Counted from the first letter of the stretch, positions 49,901 to 56,147 are shown. The stretch is 64,000 nt of DNA from Tridacna crocea (GCA_943736015.1 OX031064.1:29387361-29451360); one strand, 5' to 3'. The notes: generated by a model from the sequence alone, not told the origin. A program made the numbers and translations.

Positions 49901-52900
49901 CTCCTTTTCCCTTGATGTTTTTACCCTTCCAAAGGCAACTGTGTATTTGTGTTAATTTTGTTGTCTGCAAAACATTTAATTTTTGGCAGTTATTTTGTCA
50001 TCTAGTAAAGTGTTAAGAAAAATTAGACATCTGGCTCTCAGTTAGGTTTTCTTAAAGAAACTTGAAGCAGAAACAAGTGCAAGGAATTTAAGTGCACCTT
50101 AATTTTCTGCATGTATCTAAATTATCCAGTAGTTTGCGAGACTGAACAGCTTTGCTATTGCTCTACACTGACTCTTAACTACACAAAAAAATTACAGAGA
50201 AAACATTTGCAGACAACAAAGGGGCTTTGGAAGAAATGACCAACTTAGTCTTTGAAAGGGTAGAAATATGGTGGGAAAAGGAGAAAATGCTCATAACCAA
50301 ATTTTTCTTACTACCTGCATTGTTTGTTAAAGCCTCATTCCTAATGGTCAAACTCGGGATTTTGTGCTATAAGGTTAAATAGCCTTTTTAGCTCATCTGA
50401 GCACAAAGTATTGTGATAGTGCTGTGTCCGTCATCCATCATGTATGTGCTAGAGGCCACATTTTTCTTCCGATACTTATGAAACTTGGTCAGAATGTTTG
50501 CGTTGATGAAATCTCAGACGAGATCGAAATTGAGTCATGTCAGGTCAACTAGGTTACTAGGTCAAATCTTAGAATAACCTTGTTTATGCTCTAGAGGCCA
50601 CATTTTCAGTCCGATACTCATGAAAGTTAGTTAGAATGTTTGCCTTGATGATATCTCGGACAAGTTCTAAAATGGGTCATGTCAGGTCAAAAACAAGGTC
50701 ACTAGGTCAAATCTTAGGAAAACCTTGTGTAAGCTCTAGAGGCCACAATTTCAGTCAGATACTCATGAAACTTGGTCAGATTGTTTGCCTCAATAATATC
50801 TCGGACGCCTTTAAAAATGGGTCACGTCCGGTCAAAAACTAGGTCACTAGGTCTAATCTTAAAAAAAACCATAAGTAAGCTCTAGAGGCCACATTTTCAG
50901 TCCGAAACTCTTGAAAGTTGGTTAGAATGTTTGTATTGATGATATCTTGCATGACTTTGAAAATAGGTCATGTTGGGTCAAAAACTAGATCACCTTGGCA
51001 AATGTTAGAAAAACCTTTTGTACGCTCTAGAGGCCACATTTTCAGTCCAAAAGTCTTGAAAGTTGGTCAGAATGTTTGTCTTGATGGTATCATGGACGAA
51101 TTTGAAATTGGGTCATATTGGGTCAAAAAATAGTTTACCAGGTCAAATCTTAGAAAAACGTTGTATACGCTCTGGATGCCACATTTTCAGTCCAACACTT
51201 TTGAAAATTGGTCAGAATGTTTGCCTTGAAAATATCTTGGATGACTTTGAAAATGGGTCATGTTGGATTAAAACTTAGGTCAATAGGTCAAATGTGATAA
51301 ATACCTTGTGTATGCTCTGGAGGACATATTTTCAGTCTGATACTCCCAAAACTTGTTCATAATACATGTATTTGTCTTGGTGATACCTTGAATGAGTTGG
51401 AAAATGGGACATGTGCAGTCAAAAACTAGGTCACTGTGTCAAATATTAGAAAAACCTTGTGTACACTCTAGAGGCCACATTTCCTGTCTGATACTCTTCA
51501 AACTTGGTCAGAATGTTTGTTTTAGTGATGTCTCAAAAGAGTTTGATAATGGGTAATTGTCGGGTCCAAAACTAGGTCACTTGGTCAAATTTTAGAAAAA
51601 CCTTTCGTATGCTGTAGATGCCGCATTTCAGTCCAACACTAATGAAACTTGGTTAGAATGTTTGTCTTATTGATATCTCAAAAGTGTTTGATAATGGGTA
51701 ATGTATGATAAAAAAACTAGGTGACTGGGAAACTAGATTTAGATCACCGGGAAACTAGATTGAAAATGGTTCATATTTGGTCAATAGATTCATGTGAGCG
51801 ATTTCAGGGCCATCATGGCCCTATTGTTTATAGTATAAAAATGTCTGTTTTTTGTTTTCTGCAGTCATAAAGTTTGACCTTGTCTTTGCCAGGGATGACT
51901 TGCATAGATGTTGCTGACAGCATTCATTAAGATCAGAGTGCACAGAAAGTGCACTCTGATTATTGGTCTACATTGTCTGGTACCTGATATGAGGATATGG
52001 TGAAAGTCATCCTTATTAGTAGCTGACACCTACTTGAAGACCAGCACAAAAATTGGAATATCTGAAGTTTGTAGTGAAAGGGTTAACCCTTTCCCACACG
52101 AGAAAATTTTAGACTGGTCCAAATTGATAGCAGTTGCAGACGCCAAAATAAAGGTGACTGAAAAATTGAAATTTGTTGTGGGAAGGGTAGAAAACACTGT
52201 GGGAAAAGGAGAAAATGCTGGTTACCAGCATTTTCTCCTTTTCCCACAGTGTTTTCAACAGGCTTCTTTCTCAGGGGCGTCAAAAGTTGGGATTGAGTGA
52301 TAATGGGTTAATGGAGGTGGCTGTTAACCCTTTACCAGATGACAAAATTTTATCCCTGTCCAATCTGAAAGCATTTGAAGATGATACTTCAATTTGGCTC
52401 AAATGGTGCATTTTTTCTTTGATAGGGTAGAAAACATTGTGGGAAAAGGTGAAAATGCAGGTAACCTGCATTTTCTTCTTTTCCCACAATTTTTTCAAAA
52501 GGCCACCCTCTCAGGGTCGTCAAAAGTCAGGATTGTGTGGTAAAGGGTTAAACACAAGAGGAGGCTATTGCAAAGTTGACTGTAATATACTTCAAGTTTG
52601 AACATAACTGTCTGAAAAGGGGATTTAACATATTATAACAAGCAAGTCATCACATTATAAGGGATCTATAAATCCCATTTTGTCTAACAGCGCACTGAAT
52701 GTGGAGAATCTGAAATCTGGAGGCAGGATGGTCCATCATCCTCAGATACCCCGGGGTCTCCTTATTTGCTACGCTACATCGACCCCTGGGACAATTGACT
52801 AATAAAACTGAATCAGCCGCCGAAAATCGATACGAAACATCATAGCATACAGTCCACTCGCCCATCACAAAATGATGATGGAACCAATGAAAAGCCAGCA

Positions 52901-53360
52901 TTCAACCAGCGGTAAAGCGTGGGAAATTCAATTAATTGTCCCAGGGGTTGATGTAGTGTAGCAAATAGGGAGACCCCGGGGTATCCGAGGATGATGGTCC
53001 ATGGACATGCAGAAAATCTACAAAATGCAAAAAGTTTCGACCCATGTCAGCCTGACATGGTTCAAAACTTTTTGCAGATGCATTAAATCCCATTTTCAAA
53101 GAGCATAGCTCATTTGTTTTTAATTTTATATTTTTACAGAGGCAAGACGTGCAGTGCAATCCGTGTTACAGATTGAAAAGACGGATAGTTTGTCAGAATC
53201 TGATGCTTGGCTCCTTGAGAAGTGCAGAGTGGATCAAGTTAATGGACATAAAAGTGATCAAAGTTCAAAATTTGGAAAAGGAGAAAAGAAACGTGACTTA
53301 CATGACAAACAAATTGGTGATGATCATGTTCTGAAAGCAAAAAGATTAAAAAAGGTGTAA
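34908..53360 (+). CDS. RPP30: RNase P/RNase MRP protein subunit p30, spliced gene (10 exons recognised, one expected exon not found)
   Basis: This protein is a subunit of nuclear RNase P and RNase MRP, which process tRNA 5' ends and pre-rRNA. It folds as a PHP-like TIM barrel. Conceptually joined exons give the family's order: start MDLNIPF, then NLGYEVIAINN, LSRISTVLHD, MYDLIAVQP, LDVTEK, INAAVNRGIHFELIYGPAIR, then NVILTSGCEKPIEMRGPHDI, then a basic tail ending LKKV. Exon CDS: 34908-34974, 35558-35622, 37123-37191, 38779-38853, 41373-41438, 42672-42761, 43608-43724, 45362-45391, 48086-48123, 53140-53360. All junctions up to exon 9 are phase-compatible. Exon 9 ends in phase 2, while the last exon needs one preceding base. 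An intermediate exon of length 3n+2 is therefore required; in the family it would carry the GLLFGLS...NCRA segment. I could not find it between 48.1 and 53.1 kb. The introns are packed with TTAA MITEs. Family assignment is secure; completeness of the copy is not. Confidence 0.93.
35405..35500 (+). repeat. Short tandem repeat in RPP30 intron 1
   Basis: Three copies of about 33 bp containing CTAACCACACAGTGCAGTGA. Confidence 0.85.
35558..35622 (+). CDS. RPP30: RPP30 exon 2
   Basis: The acceptor is TTTCATTTCAG. The exon encodes GYEVIAINNILPELLTEKKK, the family's GYxVVAIN strand. The best phase-0 donor is AAA|GTTGGT, which is weak. A stronger-looking GTAGAA four bases downstream would put the next exon out of frame, so I reject it. 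Confidence 0.85.
35785..35932. repeat. Hairpin repeat, copy 2
   Basis: AAACCCTATGTTGTGGGTAC ... GGTACCCACAACATAGGGTT, then the same right flank as at 23280-23345 (CTATCTGGAGCTCT). Preceded at 35692-35775 by a degenerate tRNA-like head. Confidence 0.8.
35933..36139 (+). repeat. TTAA MITE, palindrome shortened
   Basis: TTAACCCTTTACTTCATAGA; GGTAAGGGGTTAA. Confidence 0.8.
36319..36549 (+). repeat. TTAA MITE
   Basis: TTAACCCTTTACCACACAAT; palindrome around CTGGTAACCAG; decayed right end GTGTGCTAAAGGGGTAA. Confidence 0.88.
36598..36829 (-). repeat. TTAA MITE, inverted
   Basis: TTAACTCTTTACCAAACGAC; palindrome around CTGGTTACCAG; shares its right TTAA with the next copy. Confidence 0.92.
36826..37043 (-). 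repeat. TTAA MITE, inverted, abutting the previous copy
   Basis: Starts at the shared TTAA. The right palindrome arm is partly deleted (GCTGGTTACCCTTTTCCCAC). Ends GTGTGGTAAAGAGTTAG, about 80 bases before RPP30 exon 3. Confidence 0.9.
37123..37191 (+). CDS. RPP30: RPP30 exon 3
   Basis: The acceptor is ATCTTTAAG and the donor GG|GTAAGAG. The exon encodes EQVVILPPND and a helix ending SALG, matching the variable loop of p30 between the first two strands. Length 69 nt, phase 0 at both ends. Confidence 0.85.
37373..37488. repeat. Small palindromic MITE, copy 2
   Basis: GGTGTATGATAAAAATTTAG ... GTGGCAAAGCCATGAGTG ... GAAATTTCAGTTATACTACACC. Confidence 0.7.
37676..37970 (+). repeat. TTAA MITE, enlarged by internal duplication
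   Basis: TTAACTCTTTAGCACACAAT; palindrome arm duplicated (GGTAACCAGTATTTTCTGTG then GGTAACCAGCATTTTCTCC); an extra hairpin GTCCGACAAAAATCGGAC; right end TTTGGTAAAGAGTTAA. Confidence 0.88.
38236..38455 (+). repeat. TTAA MITE
   Basis: CCCATTACCACTCAATCCCT; palindrome around CTGGTAACCAG; right end CGTTTGGTAATGAGG. Confidence 0.85.
38493..38750 (+). repeat. SINE-like fragment just before RPP30 exon 4
   Basis: Shares CTGGTTTGAAACTGGCTCGG, AAAGCCAGTGGCTTGGAAAG and GAAAGCATGGATAGGTG with 43150-43400. Tail region with AATGACATTAAACACTACAC. Confidence 0.6.
38779..38853 (+). CDS. RPP30: RPP30 exon 4
   Basis: The acceptor is TTTGTACCAG and the donor CTG|GTAAAC. The exon encodes 25 residues including RQLSRISTVLHD and QAHLL, equivalent to the ILTRLTI...VL segment of p30. 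Phase 0 at both ends. It follows a SINE-like fragment by about 30 bases. Confidence 0.88.
38899..39115 (+). repeat. TTAA MITE
   Basis: AACCTTTACCACATAATCCG; palindrome around CTGGTAACCAG; right end CGTTTGGTAACGTGTTAA. The next copy starts three bases on. Confidence 0.85.
39119..39325 (+). repeat. TTAA MITE, palindrome lost
   Basis: TTAACCCTTTACCACACAAC; right end CGTTTGGAAAAAGTTAA. Confidence 0.75.
39365..39591 (-). repeat. TTAA MITE, inverted
   Basis: CAGTTTGCCAAACAACAAAA; centre GGAGAAAATGCTGGTTATCA; right end TTTTAAAGGGTTAA. Confidence 0.82.
39674..40452 (+). repeat. Repeat shared with 48888-49120 (split by the 39818-40356 element)
   Basis: Shared pieces: CTGCAGTTTTCATTGGAATA/ACAGTTTTCATCGGAA, CCACAATGAATCT, TCTGTAGGTGTT and CGCAAAGCTCTTG. 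Confidence 0.65.
39818..40356. mobile_element. 539-bp TTAA-flanked element with AGGTGG termini
   Basis: It begins AGGTGGGTATTT and ends ...GGGCCACCT, with TTAA on both sides. The interrupted host repeat is present without it at 48888-49120 (CTCTTAAAACTTGGATCTCT). No coding frame. The TTAA target suggests piggyBac-type mobilisation. Confidence 0.65.
40505..40737 (+). repeat. TTAA MITE with a CACTGT-type palindrome
   Basis: TTAACCAATTATCACACAAT; arms CACTGTAGGAAAAGGAG / CTCCTTTTCCCACAGTG; right end CGTTTGGTAATGAGTTAA. Confidence 0.9.
40940..41082 (+). repeat. Partial TTAA MITE
   Basis: Right half only (CAGCATTTTATCCTTTTCCG ... TGTGTGGCTAAGAG). Confidence 0.6.
41083..41306 (+). repeat. TTAA MITE with a perfect 33-nt-arm palindrome
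   Basis: TTAACCCATTACCACACAAT; arms GAAAACACTGTGGG... / ...CCCACAGTGTTTTC around CTGGTAACCAG; right end TGTGGTAATGGGTTAA. About 65 bases before RPP30 exon 5. Confidence 0.93.
41373..41438 (+). CDS. RPP30: RPP30 exon 5
   Basis: The acceptor is TTCTTTGCAG and the donor CAT|GTAATT. It encodes 22 residues with MYDLIAVQPTTERTFH, the conserved YDxVAV.P..E..F strand and helix. Phase 0 at both ends. Confidence 0.92.
41473..41694 (+). repeat. TTAA MITE, degenerate
   Basis: TAACTCTTTACCATACAATC; centre ACTGGTACCCAGCATTTTCT; right end GTCTGGCAAATAGTC. About 35 bases after exon 5. Confidence 0.75.
41706..41940 (+). repeat. TTAA MITE, degenerate
   Basis: AACCTTTCACAGAACAATCC; centre AATGCTGGTAACCAGCATTT; right end TTTGGTAGAGTTAA. 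Confidence 0.78.
41960..42275 (+). repeat. Family G repeat, two tandem copies
   Basis: Two units with TCATCACATAATTA, AGATCTATTACGTCT, AGAAAATTTACCAAAA and a CAGC..G..CAGGCT hairpin. Related pieces at 52640-53110, 55860-56100, 56375-56545, 57880-58020 and 58265-58345. Confidence 0.65.
42290..42511 (+). repeat. TTAA MITE
   Basis: TTAATCCTATACCACACAAT; palindrome with the right arm shortened; right end GCCTGGTAAAGGGTTAA. Confidence 0.85.
42672..42761 (+). CDS. RPP30: RPP30 exon 6
   Basis: The acceptor is CATATTCTAG and the donor GCT|GTAAGT. It encodes 30 residues beginning QACVDLNIDIITLDVTEK, equivalent to the family's (D)LDVD...T..EK segment before the PIN motif. Phase 0 at both ends. Confidence 0.93.
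42787..43016 (-). repeat. TTAA MITE, inverted
   Basis: TTAACTCTTTACCAGATGAC; degenerate palindrome GCTGATTACCAGGATTTTAT; right end GTGTGGTAAAGAGTTAA. 25 bases after RPP30 exon 6. Confidence 0.88.
43150..43400 (+). repeat. SINE-like fragment
   Basis: A B-box-like GCTGGTTGGAATCTCGAGC, then GAAAGCATGGATAGATGAAC and GTGGCTGTGATATGACTGA, as in 38493-38750. Confidence 0.6.
43420..43575 (+). repeat. SINE-like 3' part next to RPP30 exon 7
   Basis: CTCTCATGCATGTGAGAAAA, GTTGGTGCACTGGCTGCTGT and AATGCAAACAAAC match the SINE at 56629-56895. It lies directly upstream of the exon 7 polypyrimidine tract. Confidence 0.65.
43608..43724 (+). CDS. RPP30: RPP30 exon 7
   Basis: The acceptor is TTCCTTTCTAG and the donor AAG|GTGAGA. 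It encodes 39 residues with AVNRGIHFELIYGPAIRD and a helix ending GKGK. This is the most conserved p30 signature (RG..FE..Y.PAI.D...RR). A SINE-like piece ends only about 30 bases before the exon. Confidence 0.95.
43921..44145 (-). repeat. TTAA MITE, inverted
   Basis: TTAACTCTTTACCAAACAGC; centre GTGTTGGCTTCCGCCATTTT; decayed right end. Confidence 0.82.
44333..44466. repeat. Small palindromic MITE, copy 3
   Basis: TATATGATCAAAATTTCTGT ... AGAAATTTTGATCATACACC, with CCACTCATGAAAATAT inside. Confidence 0.75.
44559..44775 (-). repeat. TTAA MITE, inverted, degenerate
   Basis: TTAACTTTTCATCAGAAGAC; centre GAAAATGCTGGTATCCAGCA; right end GGGGTAAAAGGTT. Confidence 0.75.
45030..45260 (-). repeat. 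TTAA MITE, inverted
   Basis: TAACTCTTTACCAAACAACA; centre AATGCTGGTTACCAGTATTT; right end TTTGGTAAAGGGTTAA. About 100 bases before RPP30 exon 8. Confidence 0.85.
45362..45391 (+). CDS. RPP30: RPP30 exon 8 (30-nt microexon with a GC donor)
   Basis: The acceptor is AACTACAG. The exon encodes NVILTSGCEK, matching the family's NVI.SS.A. strand. It is followed by GCAAGT rather than GT, as AAG|GCAAGT, the usual form of the minor GC-AG intron class. The next in-frame exon begins PIEMRGP, so the junction reconstructs the family sequence exactly. Confidence 0.88.
45434..45578 (+). repeat. Short hairpin-ended element
   Basis: 5' ATACCCCTGCAAACGAATGT with TTCGGGGGTA, a GTCCGTCTGTCTAC run, then GGCGGGGGTATAAAGTCACT and a TCACTTTCAGTGA hairpin. 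Same architecture as the larger satellite-cored elements, but without a core. Confidence 0.65.
45594..46978 (-). repeat. Family A tandem-core element, complete, inverted
   Basis: Its 3' hairpin is at 45600 (TTTTTAGCTCACCTGAGCAC). About six units of roughly 170 bp follow (AACTAGAAGGCGTAGAGCTT, CATAGGAACAAAGAAGGAAA). The 5' module is at 46950-46978 (inverted AACAAGAGGACCATGATGGT). The ends match family D but the core does not. Confidence 0.88.
46990..48085. other. Non-coding intron sequence
   Basis: Only MITE scraps seen (47130-47255, AGCATTTGCAGATGACAATT). No gene. Confidence 0.4.
48086..48123 (+). CDS. RPP30: RPP30 exon 9
   Basis: The acceptor is TCTAATTGCAG. It encodes PIEMRGPHDIAN plus two bases (TT, presumably the Leu of the family's ANLG motif), followed by GTATCC as donor. 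Reading on past that donor gives an unrelated sequence. A later phase-compatible donor at GTAGGT near 48173 would keep frame with the last exon but would delete the conserved GLLFG...NC helix pair. Confidence 0.75.
48249..48477 (-). repeat. TTAA MITE, inverted
   Basis: TTAACCCATTACCAAACGAC; centre ATAATGGTTACCAGCATTTT; right end GTATGGTAATGGGTTAA. Confidence 0.9.
48480..48840 (-). repeat. Two strongly decayed TTAA MITE copies
   Basis: Scraps AGTTGAAAGCATTTGCAGCT, TTGAAACATTGTAAGGAAAG and TTTCAAGCATTTCTTCCTTT. Confidence 0.45.
48888..49120 (+). repeat. Repeat shared with 39674-40452, uninterrupted copy
   Basis: It gives the empty-site sequence for the 39818-40356 insertion. Confidence 0.6.
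49121..49768. other. Non-coding intron sequence with an inverted-repeat block
   Basis: 49555-49740 is palindromic (GAAATTTGTTTTCTTTTCAG ... CTTTCACTGAAAACAAG). No gene. Confidence 0.5.
49769..50016 (+). repeat. TTAA MITE, degenerate
   Basis: TTAACCCCTATTTTATATGT; GGCAGCATTTTCTCCTTTTC; right end TCTAGTAAAGTGTTAA. Confidence 0.7.
50190..50378 (-). repeat. TTAA MITE, degenerate
   Basis: GGTAGAAATATGGTGGGAAA, GGAGAAAATGCTCATAACCA; right end TTTGTGCTATAAGGTTAA. Confidence 0.6.
50386..51829 (-). repeat. Family D tandem-core element, complete, inverted
   Basis: 3' hairpin at 50386 (TTTTTAGCTCATCTGAGCAC); about nine diverged 145-bp units (CTCTAGAGGCCACATTTTCA); 5' module at 51798-51829 (inverted AACAATAGGGCCATGATGGC). 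It contains AGGTCACTAGGTCA at 50696. Confidence 0.88.
51929..51965. repeat. Short perfect hairpin
   Basis: ATCAGAGTGCAC AGAAA GTGCACTCTGAT. Confidence 0.85.
52083..52311 (-). repeat. TTAA MITE with a perfect CACTGT-type palindrome
   Basis: TTAACCCTTTCCCACACGAG; arms AACACTGTGGGAAAAGGAG / CTCCTTTTCCCACAGTGTT; right end AGTGATAATGGGTTAA. Confidence 0.92.
52324..52551 (-). repeat. TTAA MITE with a GCAGGTAACCTGC centre
   Basis: TTAACCCTTTACCAGATGAC; both central arms changed together (GCAGGT/ACCTGC rather than GCTGGT/ACCAGC); right end GTGTGGTAAAGGGTTAA. Confidence 0.92.
52728..53004. mobile_element. 277-bp foldback element with about 78-bp arms
   Basis: The left arm starts ATGGTCCATCATCCTC and contains TACCCCGGGGTCTCC. 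The right arm is its inverted copy and ends GATGATGGTCCAT. The spacer is about 125 bases. It sits in the last long RPP30 intron. Confidence 0.8.
53140..53360 (+). CDS. RPP30: RPP30 last exon and stop
   Basis: The acceptor is ATTTTTACAG. In the frame starting with AG it encodes ARRAVQSVLQIEKTDSLSES, followed by a Lys/Asp-rich hydrophilic tail to a TAA at 53358. p30 proteins have a matching E(A/T)RK.. segment and then a disordered basic tail. A candidate AATAAA poly(A) signal lies near 54350; this is not proven. Confidence 0.8.
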
Positions 53361-53576
53361 AATTTTGAATATAATTTGAATTTTTTTTACATAAACAGTT
53401 GTAGAGCTGAACCTGGATATAATTGCTCATGCAGCTAGTTTAGATCAAGGCAAGACTGCATAGAAATGTGTGACCTTGGATCTACATAGTCTGTTACTTT
53501 ACCAGATATTGACAAAAACATCTTTGAAATCACAGTGTATCTTAAGTACCGACTATGAATTTATATTTCATTTGTT

Positions 53577-53762
53577 TAGCCCTTTACCACACAAGCCCGA
53601 CTTACAACCCTGAAGTAAAAGGCGTCTGAAAACGATGTGGGAAAAGGAGAAAATGCTGTTTTCTTAACAAAAGTTTAATTTTTGAGTCATATTCATTTTG
53701 TCAACTGCAAAATGCTTTCATTTCGGACTACTCTGAATTTTTGTTGTTTAGTAAAGAGTTAG
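53577..53762 (+). repeat. TTAA MITE, right palindrome arm deleted
   Basis: CCCTTTACCACACAAGCCCG; GGGAAAAGGAGAAAATGCTG then a deletion; right end TTTAGTAAAGAGTTAG. Just after the RPP30 stop. Confidence 0.8.
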
Positions 53763-55019
53763 CACTACTTTGGTAGCAGCGTACCTTCTCTCTCTTGTAA
53801 TTCAGCATATGCAAGAAGGGAATTAGCTTCTATACCAATGTGGTCAGGTGTGGTTCTCTTTTTACCCTCTTCATTCTTGCACTGAATGTTGTCACTGTCA
53901 GCTCATGATTATATTGGGCAGCTTGCTCCATGAAAAAAGCCTGGGGTCAGAACAGAAGGTCACTGAAATTCTGTGGGTAGTGGGGTTTGAAATTCTGTGT
54001 GTTGGGGGGACAACTATTGCTACAATGGCCTGAATTCGAATGTAAGTAGATCTTTTACAGCATAAGCACAAGATTTTATTCTTATTTTGTTTTTGCAGGA
54101 GGGTGTTCATATTTTTAAAGGAAAATCATAAGCATCTGATTGTATACCTTTAATTTGGTATAACAGATAAACAAGTAATAAAAGATAAAAATCTGATTGT
54201 AGGACACAAAAAGCAGGATCTTCAAACCTGTAGTTGGTAACTCGACCCACTGAGATTTTGAGCCGAGCAATAAATTGTCATGTTAAAACTATTTATTCCT
54301 CACTATGCAATAATGGCTATGCCATTACAAACAGAGTAGGAAATTTAACAATAAAGTCTATGTAGAATCTCAATAACGGGAGAAAATGTGAAATCCAAAT
54401 TATCTTCCTAGTAAGACTGAACAAAACTGCAACTAGATCCTTCTATTTGATTTCCTTTGTTTTTATCCTTGCTTTACAGGGAGATTTTGCAACAATTATG
54501 ACTTCCAATGTATATGTATGATCCTTACAGTATTTGCGAATCAAATTTCACTCTTACTGTTGAGATAAATCAAGTAAATAAAAATTGTAGCATTATAAAT
54601 TTTGAAGGAGATAGTTAAACATGAAAGGATAAAACTAAGTCCATGTAATTTACCTTATTAAGAGCCTTTGAAGTAGTGGAGGGCCATCATGGGAAATAAT
54701 TGTCTTCTGTCTTCCAATGTATTTCTATCTAAATTTTATTTAAAAGCCATCTTTGCATGTAAACAGAAATTAGTTGTCCTTGTTAAGACTTTTAATTAAA
54801 CAAATTTGCAAAATGAAATCTGGTTCAAAGTCCCATGAATATCTAAAAAACAAATAACTAAATGTTCCTGAAGGAAGGAAAAATCACACTTTCTGTATTG
54901 TACAAAAATCATGATGGGGAAAAGTAGCAATGGAATTCTGCCAAAAAAAAAAAAAACATCATGCGTAACCGTATTTCAACAGTGCTTTCAAAGGCCGTCT
55001 ACTATAGAAAGTTCTAGCT
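53763..55019. other. Intergenic spacer between RPP30 and iRhom
   Basis: No gene or clear repeat. The two genes are convergent, so it should hold both 3' UTRs. AATAAA sites on the plus strand lie near 54270 and 54350. Confidence 0.45.
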
Positions 55020-55240
55020 TTTTGCTAAAAGGTGTCAACAAAATTTTAGAACTAGCCAATGTATTTCCAGTTCACAAGATAAATGAAGTTCAAATGATGG
55101 CATTTGTCGATGAAAGATGGAAAACATTGTCAGAAAAGTAGAAAATGCTGGTGACCTTTTCCCCTAATGTTTTCAGGAGCCTTCTGAATCTCCCTCAAAA
55201 GGCGTGATGAAGAAAAACAACTTGATTATTTGGAAAAAGG
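55020..55240 (-). repeat. Degenerate TTAA MITE in the iRhom 3' region
   Basis: CAATGTATTTCCAGTTCACA, AGAAAATGCTGGTGACCTTT; right end TTTGGAAAAAGGTTAA. Confidence 0.55.
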
Positions 55241-55693
55241 TTAAAACTGTTGCCACAATGATGTTTTACACATGTTTTCTGTGTAAGGAATACAGTTTAA
55301 AGACTGACATACAGAACAGTTATGCACACTCTGAACGTTGAGAAACATTCGTATCAATATGGCAAAAATGATAATCAATAAAGGAATACCAATTCCTGTA
55401 AGTATCAACCTTGTTCTGGTTTGCCATTTTCCAAATGTAATATAAGGTAGAACAACTATACCTGTCAAAATGCCAATTAAAAATCCTGAAAACATCCCAA
55501 AAACATCAAGATATGGAAGGGTTCCACAAAACAGGAAGATGACAATTGCTCCCAATAGTTTAGCAAGTTCTTTCAACGGTGATTGTACCAGGGACCAAAA
55601 CTGGATGAGCTCCACAAGCACCACACCAACCATACCAAACACAGCTCCAACACTTCCAACATGGCTGTGATATGGTGTGAACACTGCTGAGGT
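55241..55693 (-). CDS. Inactive rhomboid (iRhom), last exon
   Basis: The acceptor is TTTTCAG. The exon encodes 150 residues to the stop. It starts TSAVFTPYHSHVGSVGAVFG, then three hydrophobic segments (GMVGVVLVELIQFW, LLGAIVIFLFCGTLPYL, GFLIGILTGIVVLPYITFG), then one more membrane helix and a Cys-rich lumenal tail (four Cys after position about 130). This order and the VLPYITFG motif match the C-terminus of RHBDF1/2. iRhoms are ER/Golgi pseudoproteases that traffic ADAM17 and regulate EGF-family ligands (family knowledge). The position of the rhomboid catalytic Ser (GASG) reads GSVG here, and no His is present in the last catalytic helix (DVFGMFSG), so the protein should be proteolytically inactive. 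Confidence 0.9.
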   Translation of the reverse strand, partial: TSAVFTPYHSHVGSVGAVFGMVGVVLVELIQFWSLVQSPLKELAKLLGAIVIFLFCGTLPYLDVFGMFSGFLIGILTGIVVLPYITFGKWQTRTRLILTGIGIPLLIIIFAILIRMFLNVQSVHNCSVCQSLNCIPYTENMCKTSLWQQF

Positions 55694-55717
55694 CTGAAAA
55701 GTAAACATCACTTCTTT

Positions 55718-55829
55718 TACCCTTTGCCAAACGGCAAAATTTGAAAATGGTCTAAATTGGTCACAATGTTTTCAAAAGCTTTCTTTCTCAGGGTCGTTAA
55801 AAGTCAGGATTGTGCGGTAAAAAGCTAAG
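55718..55829 (-). repeat. Internally deleted TTAA MITE next to the iRhom last exon
   Basis: CCCTTTGCCAAACGGCAAAA directly joined to CACAATGTTTTCAAAAGC; right end GTGCGGTAAAAAGCTAA. Confidence 0.75.
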
Positions 55830-55859
55830 TGACAAATGAGAGATGCTCTGTGGAAAGGG

Positions 55860-56100
55860 GGCTTAACACATCTGTGAAAACCTGGGCCGGAACTTTATGC
55901 TCTAGTTCAATTTTCTGTATGTCCAAGGACCATTCTGTCCCAAGATTCTGTCTGCTGTTTCACAAAAAAGAATTATTTATGGGTCCATAGTTGTTTACTG
56001 ACCAGCTTGGTAAAATGCATCACAGAGATGCATTCAGGTCCCTTTTGCCAAAGCATGACTCAAACATTTATGCTATGCTCTGACTAATTGAAGTTAATAT
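55860..56100 (+). repeat. Family G repeat fragment
   Basis: CTTAACACATCTGTGAAAAC, TGCATCACAGAGATGCATTC; similar to 58265-58345. Confidence 0.5.
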
Positions 56101-56147
56101 CATCTCCATGATGTATGATACCAAGCAAATTACATCCTTATGGCTCA

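Noticed and set aside
52034-52300. 88-codon frame and its antisense partner
   Set aside because: Both read through a TTAA MITE palindrome. The same peptide appears at many other MITE copies.
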